Assembly (NCBI RefSeq): GCF_900155605.1
Contig: NZ_LT707420.1
Coordinates: 126,585-190,584, forward strand
Origin: Actinomyces marseillensis
GTDB taxonomy: Bacteria > Actinomycetota > Actinomycetes > Actinomycetales > Actinomycetaceae
Length of the DNA: 64,000 bases
Reading direction: 5' to 3'
The translations under genes were made by a program, and so were the position numbers. The notes below the pieces were generated by a model. That model was not told the DNA's origin and did no database searches. It saw nothing but the letters and a program-made list of their open reading frames with translations. Shown piece after piece: positions 44,952 through 55,664 of the stretch. Position 1 is the first letter of the stretch. The number at the start of each line of letters is the position of its first letter.

Positions 44952-47437
44952 GAGTCCTCAGGGCGACGACGGAAGACAGGAATCTGGCCGGTCACACTGG
45001 GACGGATCGTCACATTGCGACGAACACTTGAGGAGGGAGTCTGCGGTCCCGTTTCCTGTGCCGGCCCCTGATCGATGGTATCGGCAAGTTTGGGATCCAG
45101 CACGTGGCTGTAGCGCGGGGGAAGACTGGGTTGAGGGGTCGAAGTCGCCTCGCGAGGGGTCAGTGCGCTGGAGTCATCGACCACGCGAACGTCCTCGGAG
45201 AAAGTCCAGCCCGGAAGCGCGCGCGTTGCAGGGGTGCGCCGCGAGGCCGTAGCGTCCTGCGCTTGAGCGTCTCCTTGAGCCTTGGTTTTCTCTTGCGCCG
45301 AGGCCTGCTCGGGTCGGCGGGAGAAAAGTGAGCTTCGGCGGGGCTGCTGAGCGTCGGCCTCGGAAACGGGTGAGGTCTGCTGAGCGGTCTTCGATGCTGA
45401 ATCTTGGGATTCGGGCGCGCGGTGCGAGGGCTTAGCGCGGTGCGATTGCGCGGCCAAACGATCCGTGCGAGCACGGAAAGGACGCGGGGAATTAGCCGTG
45501 GAAATACCGGTTCCCTCCTCGGTCACAGGACGCCAGCGAGGACGGCGCTTCCTGCGGCTCAAGGGAACTTCCGCGGTAATCGGCGAGGTTGAGGGAGAAG
45601 CCTCTTCCTGCGGGTCCGTGCTTTGAATCGTGGGAGGTTCTGGGGCAACCTCAAGGGAGGCGCTCGGGATCTCCGACTCACGGCTCTGCACGCGCTCGAA
45701 GAGGGGGCGGCGCACCACCGTGGGCTGTTCGACATGAGCCGTGGGAATGGGGCGACGAGGCGCCAAAGAGACCATTCCTTCAGTGAGCTGGGTCGAAGCG
45801 GAGCTATCTGTCTGACCGGAAAGACGAGAAGGCTTCAGCGGTGGAACGTTCAGCGGTGCGGGTGCCGGGAGCTGGCGGCTTGCAAGCTGAATGGGCGCCT
45901 CATTCGATGAAGCTATGCTGGGCGGAACGAGTGAATCAGCTTCATGCGACGGGCGATCACCGGTTGTGGGCTCAAAAGACGCTGCAGTCGTGGGGGCCGA
46001 CGTTACCGAAGGCTGCGAGGCTGCAGGCTTTGACAGCTCAACGTGGCGAGACTCGACCGAATCCACCGGGGAACTCCAACGGTTCCACAGCTGTTTCCAG
46101 ACGAAATCCGTACCTTCATCGTCGGGAGCCAGATCGGAACGAGATGCCTCGGGAAGCATGTCCAGGCGGCTTGGACGTACTGAAATACCATTCGTTTCAA
46201 GCTTGAGGGGACGAAGCTTTTCGGCCTGTTCCAGGCGGGGCAGACGCAATTCTTCGAGTAATTCGTCTGAATCAGCGATGACCGACTCGGAATCTTCCAT
46301 CCAATTGGCAACCGCGTCGAGGATTCCACCTCGGTCGGGCGCTTGGGCAATGAGATCTGCAAGAGGGCCGTATCCCGAAAGCTCTGCATTTTCGTCTGCC
46401 ATGAGCCACGGGGAAAGAACAAAGGCTCGCTCGTGTGCTCGCGGATGAGGCAGCGTCAGGCGCGGATCATCCGATGTCACTCCCTTGATATCGATGACGT
46501 CGATATCGATGGTGCGCGCGCCCCACACCTCGTGGCGCACGCGTCCCAGGCGCGCCTCAAGTTCGTGGATGCGATCAAGGAAATCCAGAGGGGCAAGAGT
46601 AATTGTTCCCAGAGCAACGGCATTCCAATAATCCGGCTGGGCATCTTGACCCGGCCGTAATACCGCACGGGTACGTACCAGCGGGGAAACAGTGGTGATA
46701 TCAACGTTGTCCCACTGGGAGATTTCTTCGATGGCCCTCTTCAAAGTGACGGGTACATTCCCCAGGTTTCCACCAAAGGCTAGGACCACGTCACATGTCG
46801 GAGGGCGATCATCGGCAGCGTAGGCACCGCGGTGTGAGTGTTTGACAGGCTCCGCCGGGAGTTCAATTTCCGAGGTAGTTTCGCTTGGCGCGACAGCATC
46901 TGACTCCGCGCTGGGGGCCGCAACTGTTTCAACGCCAGCGCTGGGGGTATCACACTCTTCATCTGCGCCAGTTTCAGGCGCAATCGGACCGCTGGGCGGC
47001 GCCGGCTTCTCTTCTTCCGAAGTCGGCCCATCGAAAGGAAGATCATGAGAAGCCGCGACGAAAGGTAGGGGGATATTTCCCTTACGGATCGTCACCGAGA
47101 CATCAGCGAAAGGAACATCAATGGGAGCATCGGGCTTATGGATGGTGACCTCAACGCCACGCACTCGTTCATCTTCCATTGCGACGTCTGCAATCCGATG
47201 CCCCAGCGTTTCAATCAGTCGAACCGAAGGACCACTGAGGATTGCGTGCGCTTTTTCGGCAATTTCCGCATAGGAGACGGTGTCGGCAATATCGTCACTG
47301 AGCGCTGCTTGATCGGTGTCGACCCACAGGAGGATGTCAGCCGAGAAAGATTGAGGAGCGTTCCACTCCTTCGTGAGGACTCCGTGGACAGCCTGCGCTG
47401 AAATACCGCGTAATGCGATGACATCGAGCTGTCCCAC
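44948..47437 (-). CDS. FolB-FolK fusion: dihydroneopterin aldolase and HPPK, with a long disordered tail
   Basis: About 829 aa in three parts. Residues 1-115 are dihydroneopterin aldolase (GISAQAVHGVLTKEWN, DTVSYAEIAEKAHA, EVTIHKPDAPIDV). After a linker of about 100 acidic/Ser/Pro residues, residues 215-375 are HPPK (VVLAFGGNLGNVPVTL, WGARTIDIDVIDIKG, LPHPRAHERAFVLSPW). The last 450 residues are Ser/Pro/Arg/Thr-rich with no recognisable fold, which is unusual. FolB-FolK fusions occur in actinobacteria, the tail is the odd part. GTG at 47437 chosen; it starts 7 nt after the folP stop. Folate pathway, cytoplasm. Confidence 0.9.
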   Translation of the reverse strand: MGQLDVIALRGISAQAVHGVLTKEWNAPQSFSADILLWVDTDQAALSDDIADTVSYAEIAEKAHAILSGPSVRLIETLGHRIADVAMEDERVRGVEVTIHKPDAPIDVPFADVSVTIRKGNIPLPFVAASHDLPFDGPTSEEEKPAPPSGPIAPETGADEECDTPSAGVETVAAPSAESDAVAPSETTSEIELPAEPVKHSHRGAYAADDRPPTCDVVLAFGGNLGNVPVTLKRAIEEISQWDNVDITTVSPLVRTRAVLRPGQDAQPDYWNAVALGTITLAPLDFLDRIHELEARLGRVRHEVWGARTIDIDVIDIKGVTSDDPRLTLPHPRAHERAFVLSPWLMADENAELSGYGPLADLIAQAPDRGGILDAVANWMEDSESVIADSDELLEELRLPRLEQAEKLRPLKLETNGISVRPSRLDMLPEASRSDLAPDDEGTDFVWKQLWNRWSSPVDSVESRHVELSKPAASQPSVTSAPTTAASFEPTTGDRPSHEADSLVPPSIASSNEAPIQLASRQLPAPAPLNVPPLKPSRLSGQTDSSASTQLTEGMVSLAPRRPIPTAHVEQPTVVRRPLFERVQSRESEIPSASLEVAPEPPTIQSTDPQEEASPSTSPITAEVPLSRRKRRPRWRPVTEEGTGISTANSPRPFRARTDRLAAQSHRAKPSHRAPESQDSASKTAQQTSPVSEADAQQPRRSSLFSRRPEQASAQEKTKAQGDAQAQDATASRRTPATRALPGWTFSEDVRVVDDSSALTPREATSTPQPSLPPRYSHVLDPKLADTIDQGPAQETGPQTPSSSVRRNVTIRPSVTGQIPVFRRRPEDS

Positions 47438-47444
47438 CGTGCCC

Positions 47445-48305
47445 TCACCTCCCTGCACGCACAAGCCTCGCTTGTTGGTCTATGGCATGGACCCTGACAG
47501 CCCACATCCCGTCTGAAAGCGCGCGCCGAGAAATATCGAGAGTTGCTTCGTCTCGGTCCGAAAGGGGGGACTGACCGAGGAAGCGTTTCCGGGACGCACC
47601 TATAAGAACAGGGTACCCAAGCTCCGCAAAAATCCGGAGCGACGCGACGAGAGACCAGCATTGTTCGTTATTAAGTGAAAAACCCAGTCCCGGGTCGACG
47701 ATGATTCGCTCAGGCTCAACACCGGCCTCGAGAGCATCGCGAACCTGGCTTCCCACGCGCTCACGTAGCGCCACGGCAATCGGCTGGTCCCCGTAATCGA
47801 AGGATTCTTCGGGCATACCCGGAAGCGCGCGGTAGTGCTGGATCACGTAGGCGCACGAGGTCTTGGCAACCGCAGCGTTCATCTGCGGATCCCAGCGCCC
47901 CCCACTGACGTCATTGATGATTGCGGCGCCAGCATCTGCGGCTCGGCGAGCAGTGATCGCGTGAAGAGTATCAACCGAAACGACGATCCCCGCCTCAGTC
48001 AGGCGCTGGATGGTCGCGCCAATACGTTCCCACTCCTCGTCCTCGCTGATGCGCTGAGAATTCGGACGCGTCGACTCGCCGCCAAGATCAACAAGATCGG
48101 CGCCGGCTTCAACCATCTGGACCGCGTGCTCGAAGGCAGCGCCCGGGTCAAAGAAACGCCCCCCATCGGAGAAGGAATCCGGAGTCACGTTGAGGATTCC
48201 CATGACCAGCATCCGGTCAGTAGGAAGCGTGATTCCCTTGGGAAGACGAGGCGGACGCGCACCGCCCGCGAGCGCCCAAGCGGAGGCGGCCTCGTGAGAC
48301 GTCAT
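47445..48305 (-). CDS. folP: Dihydropteroate synthase
   Basis: A 286-aa TIM-barrel enzyme joining p-aminobenzoate to the pterin pyrophosphate, the sulfonamide target. It has [48 protein letters not shown] and a late GASRKRFLG. The ATG at 48305 overlaps the folE stop by ATGA and replaces a longer frame that would lie inside folE. Confidence 0.96.
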   Translation of the reverse strand: MTSHEAASAWALAGGARPPRLPKGITLPTDRMLVMGILNVTPDSFSDGGRFFDPGAAFEHAVQMVEAGADLVDLGGESTRPNSQRISEDEEWERIGATIQRLTEAGIVVSVDTLHAITARRAADAGAAIINDVSGGRWDPQMNAAVAKTSCAYVIQHYRALPGMPEESFDYGDQPIAVALRERVGSQVRDALEAGVEPERIIVDPGLGFSLNNEQCWSLVASLRIFAELGYPVLIGASRKRFLGQSPLSDRDEATLDISRRALSDGMWAVRVHAIDQQARLVRAGR

Positions 48306-48874
48306 CGACGGACCCCTCCCAAGGCCAAAGACATCATTTCCGCCCGCGTTGCATCGCGCTTGACGATCCCGCGCAGAGCGGAAGTTACCGTTGAGGAGCC
48401 TGGCTTGGAGATACCGCGCATGGTCATGCACATGTGCTCGGCCTCGACAACGACAATGACGCCCTGCGGGGCAAGAACCTCATCAATCGCATCAGCGATC
48501 TGCGCGGTGAGGCGCTCTTGAACCTGGGGACGACGAGCATAGCCCTCGACAACGCGCGCGAGCTTCGAAAGCCCCGTCACGCGACCGCCCTTCGGGATGT
48601 AGCCGACGTGCGCGTGTCCGTAGAAAGGCAGAAGGTGATGCTCACACACGGAATAGAAGGGGATATCACGGACCATGACGATTTCGTCCGTCCCCACTTC
48701 GAAGGTGGTCTTCAGGTGATCGCGGGGATCCTCTTCCAAACCGCTGAGCAGCTCGCGCCACGCACGCCCCATTCGCGAAGGAGTATCACGCAGACCTTCG
48801 CGCGTAATGTCCTCCCCCACTGCCTCAAGAAGAGCGCGGGAAGCATCCTCAACGCCGTGCTGATCGTAGGTCAC
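48302..48874 (-). CDS. folE: GTP cyclohydrolase I
   Basis: A 190-aa enzyme making dihydroneopterin triphosphate from GTP. The zinc and active-site residues are visible in [20 protein letters not shown] and in the later [28 protein letters not shown] is diagnostic. Starts at ATG overlapping the ftsH stop and ends overlapping folP, so folate genes are read through from ftsH. Confidence 0.97.
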   Translation of the reverse strand: MTYDQHGVEDASRALLEAVGEDITREGLRDTPSRMGRAWRELLSGLEEDPRDHLKTTFEVGTDEIVMVRDIPFYSVCEHHLLPFYGHAHVGYIPKGGRVTGLSKLARVVEGYARRPQVQERLTAQIADAIDEVLAPQGVIVVVEAEHMCMTMRGISKPGSSTVTSALRGIVKRDATRAEMMSLALGGVRR

Positions 48875-50940
48875 TGAGCATTCTCCTCGGGTTGCACTCC
48901 CCCGGCGGGATCATCAAGCGTCATCGCAGGCCCTGCCGCTGCCTCGCTGGGATCCGAATTCGGATCAAACTTCGCGCGGTCGCCACCGGGCATCTCAATG
49001 GGGTTGCCCATGACTGCACCATCGATGGCAGCCTCTTCGCCATAATTCCACACGGGACGCTCATCTTGCTTGATGACATCGGCGAAGATCTCAGCCAGCT
49101 GGGTTTCGTCCAGGGTTTCTTCTTCAAGAAGGCGCTGAGCGAGGCGGTCCAAGACGTGACGATTCTTCGTCAGGATCTCCCATGCTTCGCGGGTTGCCGC
49201 GTCCATAAACTTGCGAACTTCCTCATCCACGATGGATGCCAATTCGTCTGAGTATGCGCGCTCATTCCCGCGGCCCATTCCATACCCGGTCATAGGATCG
49301 GATTCGTCCGCACTCAGCCGCACATTACCGATGCGATCGGACATACCGTATTCGGTGACCAAAGCACGTGCCTGTGCGCTGGCCTTTTGGATATCGTTCG
49401 AGGCGCCGGTGGAAGGATCACGGAAGACGAGTTCTTCGGCGACGCGGCCACCCATCGCATAGACCAGATCATCGAGAATTTGGTTCCTGGTCTTGGAGTA
49501 ACGATCCTCGGTCGGGAGCACCATGGTGTAGCCCAAAGCGCGACCCCGCGGAAGAATCGTCACCTTCGTGACCGGGTCCGTGTATCGAAGAGCAGCAGCA
49601 CACAGGGCGTGGCCACCTTCGTGATAGGCGGTCACCAGCTTGTCGTGATCGTTCATCACGCGGGTACGCTTCTGCGGGCCGGCGATCACGCGGTCAATGG
49701 CCTCGTCAATGGCACGGTTATCGATCAGGTCAGCGTTGGAGCGAGCGGTCAGCAGCGCGGCCTCGTTCAAAACATTGGCAAGGTCGGCGCCGGTGAAGCC
49801 CGGCGTGCGCTTCGCGATCGTGTGGAGGTTGACGTCATCGGTCAGCGGCTTGCCTTCGGCGTGAACACGCAAGATGGCCTCGCGCCCCTTGAGATCAGGG
49901 GCTTCAACCGCGATCTGACGGTCAAAGCGTCCCGGACGCAGCAGCGCCGGATCAAGAATATCGGGACGGTTTGTTGCCGCGATGAAGATCAAATTCGAGG
50001 AATCATCAAAGCCATCCATCTCAACCAAGAGCTGGTTCAGAGTCTGGTCGCGCTCATCGGAGCCGCCGCCATATCCCGAACCACGGTGGCGACCGATGGA
50101 GTCGATTTCGTCGACGAAGATAATCGCGGGGGCAACCTTCTTGGCACGGGCGACCAAGTCGCGCACGCGCGAGGCGCCAACACCGACGTACATTTCGAGG
50201 AACTCGGAACCGGCAATGGAGAAGAAGGGGGCATCGGCCTCTCCTGCGACTGCCTTTGCCAGCAGAGTCTTACCCGTTCCGGGAGGACCGTAAAGCAGGA
50301 CGCCTCGGGGAATGCGGGCTCCAACCTTGTGGAACTTTTCGGGGGCAATCAGGAATTCGCGGACTTCTTCGAGTTCTTCAACGGCCTCATCTTCACCCGC
50401 GACATCCGCGAAAGTGACATTCGGACGTTCTTGGTTAAATTCCTTCGTGCGGCTCTGGCTGAAGGGGCCCATCATCCGCCCGCCACCAATTCGACCCATG
50501 AAGAACCAGAAGAGGCCCATGACGATGAGCAGCGGCAAGACCATGACCAAGGTCGAACCCAGAAGCGAAGACTGTGGATAGTAGGCGTTCCACCCGGTTG
50601 TCGGCGAGGCCTTCTCTACTGCATCGACGATAGTCTGCGACTGCGTGCGCGCGTAGGTGAAAGAGATCGAACGTCCAAGGCTGCGCTCACGATCATTGGC
50701 CCCGGCGGCCTTGTGTGTCCACGGGTCCTTCAGCATCAGGTTGACCTGCTGTGTGCCGTCATTGACGGTCACGCGCTCGATCTGAGCTTCCTTCAGGATC
50801 TGAAGGCCTTCGGAGGTATCCACCGACTGGGGCTGGAACCACGTCCACAAGAAGAACAGCGCGATGACGAGGGGCAGCACAGGAATTGCTGCAAGCCCCC
50901 AGGCGTTCTTCTTTTTCTTGCTCTGAGTGTTATTTGCCAT
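48871..50940 (-). CDS. ftsH: ATP-dependent zinc metalloprotease FtsH
   Basis: A 689-aa membrane protease. Two helices near residues 13-32 and 105-128 flank an external domain; the AAA module has [28 protein letters not shown] and the second region of homology [19 protein letters not shown]; the protease domain has the zinc motif [12 protein letters not shown]. The C-terminal 70 residues are acidic and low complexity. It degrades unstable membrane and cytosolic proteins. hpt is 11 nt upstream. Confidence 0.97.
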   Translation of the reverse strand: MANNTQSKKKKNAWGLAAIPVLPLVIALFFLWTWFQPQSVDTSEGLQILKEAQIERVTVNDGTQQVNLMLKDPWTHKAAGANDRERSLGRSISFTYARTQSQTIVDAVEKASPTTGWNAYYPQSSLLGSTLVMVLPLLIVMGLFWFFMGRIGGGRMMGPFSQSRTKEFNQERPNVTFADVAGEDEAVEELEEVREFLIAPEKFHKVGARIPRGVLLYGPPGTGKTLLAKAVAGEADAPFFSIAGSEFLEMYVGVGASRVRDLVARAKKVAPAIIFVDEIDSIGRHRGSGYGGGSDERDQTLNQLLVEMDGFDDSSNLIFIAATNRPDILDPALLRPGRFDRQIAVEAPDLKGREAILRVHAEGKPLTDDVNLHTIAKRTPGFTGADLANVLNEAALLTARSNADLIDNRAIDEAIDRVIAGPQKRTRVMNDHDKLVTAYHEGGHALCAAALRYTDPVTKVTILPRGRALGYTMVLPTEDRYSKTRNQILDDLVYAMGGRVAEELVFRDPSTGASNDIQKASAQARALVTEYGMSDRIGNVRLSADESDPMTGYGMGRGNERAYSDELASIVDEEVRKFMDAATREAWEILTKNRHVLDRLAQRLLEEETLDETQLAEIFADVIKQDERPVWNYGEEAAIDGAVMGNPIEMPGGDRAKFDPNSDPSEAAAGPAMTLDDPAGGVQPEENAQ

Positions 50941-50951
50941 GGAAGCCCCTT

Positions 50952-51506
50952 TCAGCCGCCATAAACATGCGGCGCCAAGGTCCCGACGAAGGGAAGATGG
51001 CGGTAGCGCTCTGCATAGTCGAGGCCGTAGCCCACGACGAATTCGTTGGGGATATCAAAACCGACGTACTTGACGTCAACATGGACCTTTGCAGCTTCAG
51101 GCTTGCGCAGGGCCGCAGCAATTTCGACCGATGCTGCGCCGCGAGTCAATAGATTCTCACGGAGCCACGACAGCGTCAGACCCGAGTCGATAATGTCTTC
51201 GACAATCAGGACATCCCGACCATGCACATCTGCGTCGAGATCCTTGAGGATGCGAACCACGCCAGAAGACTTCGTGCCGGTCCCATAGGAAGACACCGCC
51301 ATCCAGTCCATTGCCAGAGGCGTGTGAAGATTACGCGACAAATCGGCCATCACCATGAGAGCGCCCTTGAGAACGCCCACTAAAAGGAGCTCTTTGCCCT
51401 GATAATCCGCGTCGATTTGCGCAGCGAGTTCACGCATTCGGCGAGATAGTTCGTCCTCGGTAACCAGAATGCGCTCGAGCGCATCTCCCATGTCCTGTGC
51501 GTCCAC
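50952..51506 (-). CDS. hpt: Hypoxanthine(-guanine) phosphoribosyltransferase
   Basis: A 184-aa purine salvage enzyme with the PRPP-binding loop VLIVEDIIDSGLTLSWL, a flexible loop SSYGTGTKSSGVV and a C-terminal KYVGFDIPNEFVVGYGLDY that defines substrate binding. A GTG at 51506 with AGGA 9 nt upstream is used; an ATG at 51491 is possible. It lies in the conserved tilS-hpt-ftsH order. Confidence 0.95.
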   Translation of the reverse strand: MDAQDMGDALERILVTEDELSRRMRELAAQIDADYQGKELLLVGVLKGALMVMADLSRNLHTPLAMDWMAVSSYGTGTKSSGVVRILKDLDADVHGRDVLIVEDIIDSGLTLSWLRENLLTRGAASVEIAAALRKPEAAKVHVDVKYVGFDIPNEFVVGYGLDYAERYRHLPFVGTLAPHVYGG

Positions 51507-51570
51507 AGTTCCATGTCCTTTCGACTGCTAGTCCAGATAATAAGAGTGCCACATGTGCCCTACGGGCTGC

Positions 51571-52716
51571 TCAGTGACGCGGTCTTTCTCGCTCTAGGCG
51601 CAATGGGTGCAAGATGAGCCTCGCGTCTTTTCCTTTTCCGACGCGCGCGAGCGTCCCTTGAGGAATCGAGAGAGGGCCTTGCCCGCTCCAGCGAGTGATG
51701 AGCGCATCGACTTGTTCGAGGTGAACCAGGGAAGGCGCTCCCACTGCGCTGAGATAGCGATGAAGAACGCGCATGCGCACCGCTTGGGGGATTTCTGTGA
51801 GTTCTGCGACCCGAAGTGCCCCGATTCCCGAGGCCGCCTCGGCCGCCGCCGGTACTTCCGACGTTGGTTGCAGCTCAGCGACCAGTGCTTCCGACCCTGA
51901 TCGCGTTTCCTCGGCCGCACACTCCCACGCGCGCTGCCAAACTTGCTCTGCCCACTCGTTAAGGGCCTCGTCGTCTGCAGCGGAAAGCTCAGCCGTGCGG
52001 GCAAGGGAAGGAACCGGGTCCATCCCAAGGCTATGCGCGAGGCTGGGAATCGCCTGCTCGCGCACGGCGCTCCGGCGCAGCGCACTCCCATCAGCAGCCC
52101 GCCACGGACCGTCCATCTTGTTCGAGGGGTCATCAACCCAAGGAAGTTCAAGCTGGCGGCATGCTCCTAAAGTCTCACTGCGGCGGCAATTCATCAGGGG
52201 ACGCATCCACACGATGCTCCCGGCGTCATCGCGAACACTCATCGCGCGCAGAGAGCCAACTCCAGAGCCTCGTGCAAGTCGCAAAAGAACAGTCTCAGCC
52301 TGGTCGTCCATCGTGTGCCCAAAGAAGACGGCGACCCGCTCGCCCAAAGTCTGGGCGTGCTCGGCAAGTGCACTCCGGCGGGCCACACGCGCCGAGGCCT
52401 CGGGACCACCAGGGGCGTCGACGGTGACGCTCACCCATGAACTCTGCGCACCCAAGGAGGCCATCACTTTGCATGTTTCTTGGGCCTCGCGATCCGAACC
52501 CGGACGGATCCCGTGATCAACGCTGAGGGTATGAGGGGTGGATCCAGCGCGCAGGCAATGATCGATGACAACCGCTGCGAGAGCGGTGGAATCTGCGCCG
52601 CCCGATGCTGCGATCAGAATCGCGTCGCAATTGGCAAGCGCCCAGTGCACGTGCTCGCGCACGGCCAGAGAGAGGCGTCGCACATCCCCGGTGGGGTTTG
52701 CGGGAATAGATTTCAC
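51571..52716 (-). CDS. tilS: tRNA(Ile) lysidine synthase
   Basis: A 381-aa N-type ATP-pyrophosphatase that makes lysidine in tRNA-Ile2, changing its codon from AUG to AUA. The PP-loop AASGGADSTALAAVV is near residue 30, followed by LSVDHGIRPGS, GHTMDDQAETVLLRLARGSG and MRPLMNCRRSETL. The C-terminal domain is short. The GTG at 52716 overlaps the previous stop (GTGA); a GTG at 52731 would add five residues. Confidence 0.93.
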   Translation of the reverse strand: MKSIPANPTGDVRRLSLAVREHVHWALANCDAILIAASGGADSTALAAVVIDHCLRAGSTPHTLSVDHGIRPGSDREAQETCKVMASLGAQSSWVSVTVDAPGGPEASARVARRSALAEHAQTLGERVAVFFGHTMDDQAETVLLRLARGSGVGSLRAMSVRDDAGSIVWMRPLMNCRRSETLGACRQLELPWVDDPSNKMDGPWRAADGSALRRSAVREQAIPSLAHSLGMDPVPSLARTAELSAADDEALNEWAEQVWQRAWECAAEETRSGSEALVAELQPTSEVPAAAEAASGIGALRVAELTEIPQAVRMRVLHRYLSAVGAPSLVHLEQVDALITRWSGQGPLSIPQGTLARVGKGKDARLILHPLRLERERPRH

Positions 52717-53522
52717 TGGAAGCTCGGCCACATCCGCGGGGTCAAAATCGATTCAAGACCGGGGCCTGCAACAACCTCACGGACATAGCTCGCCATCTCG
52801 CGGCGAGCCTGGATGACGCCCTGCGGGACAAGCCCGCCCAAAAGGGTGACAAGCGCTCCATCCACCATGAAATCAGCCGGGCGATGAGCATCAATCCATT
52901 TAACGGAAGACAGGTCCTTCGGAGTCAATGAATCCATAAAAACATCAATGATGCAATCACGGACAAGAAGCTGGCGAGAAAGCTCTTGCGCATCAATCGG
53001 GTCAATCGAGGCAACCGGAACAAGTTCGCGGCAGTATTCCTCAAAGAAAGGCGTGCGCGAAGAAAGCCACGTGTCAACAGCTGCACGCAAAGCAACCCAC
53101 TTTGCCCAGTCTCCCAAGTCAAACTTTCCGCGAATGCCGGCCTCGAGAACATTCGGAGCAACGATGCAGGCGGCCCCGCCATTGGGACCACTCACGCTCA
53201 AAGAACGCCTCGCGAGAACTCCGAGAGCGCCCCGGGCGGTGAGGATCCTGGGTGCGCTTTGCAGCTGAACTCCCCAGTCCTCGGCGAATTGCGCCCACAG
53301 ACGCATCGAAGAGCGGCGCTCGACGAGAGGAAGAGAGACCTCAACCGGCGAAAACTCAGCAAAACGGCCAATGACGCCGGGAAGGCGCTTGTTCGCCCAC
53401 TCCTGGCCGCGCTTCAAACGAGAAACTATCGCCTGCGCCGAAGCGAAAGACGCCTGGGGGCCCGAAAAAATGCCTAAAGCAGAGACCTGCGCGATTTGTG
53501 TCAGAGTGGGATAGATCGGCAT
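52713..53522 (-). CDS. Zinc-dependent metalloprotease-like (DUF2342-type) protein, probably degenerate
   Basis: A 269-aa protein between dacB and tilS, the slot usually filled in actinobacteria by the DUF2342 / F420-associated zinc metalloprotease family. Segments such as IVAPNVLEAGIRGKFD, AKWVALRAAVDTW and LLGGLVPQGVIQARREM align by eye to that family. Where the family has HExxH, this one reads RAAVDT, so zinc catalysis looks lost, and it is shorter than usual. The family call rests on position and partial likeness, not on a clear motif. Confidence 0.5.
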   Translation of the reverse strand: MPIYPTLTQIAQVSALGIFSGPQASFASAQAIVSRLKRGQEWANKRLPGVIGRFAEFSPVEVSLPLVERRSSMRLWAQFAEDWGVQLQSAPRILTARGALGVLARRSLSVSGPNGGAACIVAPNVLEAGIRGKFDLGDWAKWVALRAAVDTWLSSRTPFFEEYCRELVPVASIDPIDAQELSRQLLVRDCIIDVFMDSLTPKDLSSVKWIDAHRPADFMVDGALVTLLGGLVPQGVIQARREMASYVREVVAGPGLESILTPRMWPSFQ

Positions 53523-53547
53523 GTCTCTATGCTATCGAATCGGCCCG

Positions 53548-54927
53548 TCACATTTCGGCGATTGCGGTGACAAAATTGTCCAGATAACCGCGAGTTGCAT
53601 AGGCGCCATCATTGGGAACCTTATCGAAACCGATGACGAAGATCACCGGGTGCCCCTTCGAGGTCGAGACAACTCCCGCGAGTGAAGACACTTCCGCCAA
53701 AGACCCCGTTTTTGCCTGAGCATTGCCCGCCACCATGTCATCGGTGAGGCGATTCGCCAAAGTCCCCTGAACTCCAGCCCACGGAAGATTACGCACAACG
53801 CGCGGCGCGACGGGTTGGGTGGCGTCGAAGCCCTGGGAAAGGATTGCTGCCAAAGTCTTCGGGTGAATCCGATCGTTCGAGGAAAGCCCCGAGCAGTCCT
53901 CCAAAGAAAGCTGATCGGTAGGAATTCCGCGCTCACTCAGCGTCTTCTCGAGGGTCTGGACCGACCCGGCGAAACTTGCTTCCCCACCGGATTGGCGTGC
54001 GGCAAAGTGACAGTACTGGTCCGCCAAGGTGTTATCCGAGTGATAGAGCATCCAGCGAATCTGCTCGTCGACGCTCGCGGACTGCACGGAAGCGATCCGA
54101 GTTGCGCCTTGGGGGGCTGCGCCTCGGACCCCGAAATCAACATCGATTCCCTGCGCGCGAAGCTTCTGCGCGAAAACTTCAGCGACGTTCGAGATCGAGT
54201 CCGCGTAGAATTCATTCGATTTGGGGTAGGTGCGCCCCGCATCGATCGCGTAGGGAGCGAGCTGGCCTTCGTAGCCCGCAACCTGCTGTTCGCTCCACGA
54301 GGCCGGGCGCGCGGTATCCGCAAAAAGCGCGGGGGCCGCGTGCAATTCGACATGCGAAATGCCCTTAGACATCAGGGAACTCGCCGTATCTTTCGCCAGG
54401 GTTTCGAGGCCCGCACGGCCGCTGACCTCGATGGAATTGGTTCCCTCGCCCAGAAGAAGATCGCCCTCGCCCTCGAGGTAGATATTGTCGTTATCCTGAG
54501 CGACCGAGGTCGTCAGATGCGAATTCGGGTCGAGGTGGGACAGCGCAGTGTAGGCGGTAAGGATCTTGGTGATCGAGGCCGGGGTGTGGGCGTTATTTGC
54601 GTTGTATTCGTATAGAGTGTTCCCGCTTCGCGCGTCAACGACCATTGCCCACGCGTTCCAGCCGCCTTCTTGTGCGGCGGCAACGCTAGGCGCCCATGCT
54701 TCTTCGAGCTCGCGGCTCGTGGGGGCTTGACTATCCCCCTGTCCCTGTGGAACATTCAGTGTCGGAGCGGGCACAGCTGACGCTGTGGGGGCAGCAGATG
54801 GTGCGGGTGCTTGAGAAAGTGTGAAGATGCCTGGTGCGGCATCCTGCACATCTGCTACAAAATAGGCTGCGATCAGCACTGCGGCGCTCGATGCGCCTAC
54901 AATCGCAGCAGTAGTCCCACGTCGCAT
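53548..54927 (-). CDS. dacB: D-alanyl-D-alanine carboxypeptidase/endopeptidase (S13, PBP4 type)
   Basis: A 459-aa peptidoglycan enzyme acting outside the membrane, anchored by an N-terminal helix (TAAIVGASSAAVLIAAYFVA) and a Pro/Ala linker. The penicillin-binding motifs are in order: SxxK at Ser118-Lys121 (ASITKILT), SxN in YHSDNTLADQ and KTG in AQAKTGSLAEVS. The insert domain between SxxK and SxN is typical of class C low-mass PBPs. First gene of the minus-strand block ending at disA's neighbour. Confidence 0.93.
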   Translation of the reverse strand: MRRGTTAAIVGASSAAVLIAAYFVADVQDAAPGIFTLSQAPAPSAAPTASAVPAPTLNVPQGQGDSQAPTSRELEEAWAPSVAAAQEGGWNAWAMVVDARSGNTLYEYNANNAHTPASITKILTAYTALSHLDPNSHLTTSVAQDNDNIYLEGEGDLLLGEGTNSIEVSGRAGLETLAKDTASSLMSKGISHVELHAAPALFADTARPASWSEQQVAGYEGQLAPYAIDAGRTYPKSNEFYADSISNVAEVFAQKLRAQGIDVDFGVRGAAPQGATRIASVQSASVDEQIRWMLYHSDNTLADQYCHFAARQSGGEASFAGSVQTLEKTLSERGIPTDQLSLEDCSGLSSNDRIHPKTLAAILSQGFDATQPVAPRVVRNLPWAGVQGTLANRLTDDMVAGNAQAKTGSLAEVSSLAGVVSTSKGHPVIFVIGFDKVPNDGAYATRGYLDNFVTAIAEM

Positions 54928-55034
54928 GTAGGGGTTGTCCTTCCGTCAATGACCTAGGAACACCCTAATGCTTCGGGGGGTAAGAATACGTAATCGACAT
55001 CCACGTGGTGGATCAACGACTCAGGAGGGCTCGA

Positions 55035-55532
55035 ATGGAATTCGACGTGACCATCGAGATTCCCAAGGGGAACCGTAACAAGTACGAGATCGATCACGAG
55101 ACTGGACGCATCCGCTTGGACCGTATGCTCTTCACCTCGACTCGATACCCCGATGACTACGGTTTTATCGATGACACGCTGGGCGAGGACGGGGATCCTT
55201 TGGATGCTCTTGTTCTCCTCGAAGAACCCACTTTCCCCGGCTGCGTGATTCGCTGCCGCGCCCTTGGAATGTTCCGTATGCGCGACGAAAAGGGCGGTGA
55301 CGACAAGGTCCTGTGCGTGCCCGCTTCGGACCAGCGCGCCGCGTGGCGTACCGACATCGAAGATGTCTCGGAGTTCCACCGCCTGGAAATCCAGCACTTC
55401 TTCGAGGTCTACAAGGACCTCGAGCCCGGCAAGAGCGTCGAAGGTGCGCACTGGGTGGGCCGAGAAGAGGCAGAAGAAGAAATCCGCCGTTCCTTCGAGC
55501 GCGCAGAAACAGAAGGCTTCAACGCTCACTGA
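55035..55532 (+). CDS. ppa: Inorganic pyrophosphatase (family I)
   Basis: A 165-aa soluble enzyme hydrolysing PPi. The active-site set is visible: [17 protein letters not shown], the Tyr/Asp-rich [23 protein letters not shown] (written in part) and VPASDQR. The ATG follows AGGAGG by 6 nt. It is divergent from dacB and has its own terminator. Confidence 0.97.
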   Translation: MEFDVTIEIPKGNRNKYEIDHETGRIRLDRMLFTSTRYPDDYGFIDDTLGEDGDPLDALVLLEEPTFPGCVIRCRALGMFRMRDEKGGDDKVLCVPASDQRAAWRTDIEDVSEFHRLEIQHFFEVYKDLEPGKSVEGAHWVGREEAEEEIRRSFERAETEGFNAH

Positions 55533-55560
55533 GCGTTTAATCGTTCTCCCAACGGGATCG

Positions 55561-55600
55561 GGGCTGGTGTTCACTAGAGCACCAGCCCTTTTCTGTTTGC
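55561..55600 (+). terminator. Terminator of ppa
   Basis: GGGCTGGTG (55561-55569) and CACCAGCCC (55580-55588) form a perfect 9-bp stem followed by TTTTCTGTTT. Confidence 0.92.
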
Positions 55601-55664
55601 AATGCCGCCGGGCTGGGCCGGCTGGCTGTCGCCTCGTCCTGTCTCGCCCGGCTGGCTCCTCCTC

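Noticed and set aside
49387..50964. A 525-codon open frame on the plus strand opposite ftsH
   Set aside because: It mirrors ftsH, which has every expected motif; the antisense frame has no recognisable domain or ribosome site. Long antisense frames are usual at this GC content.
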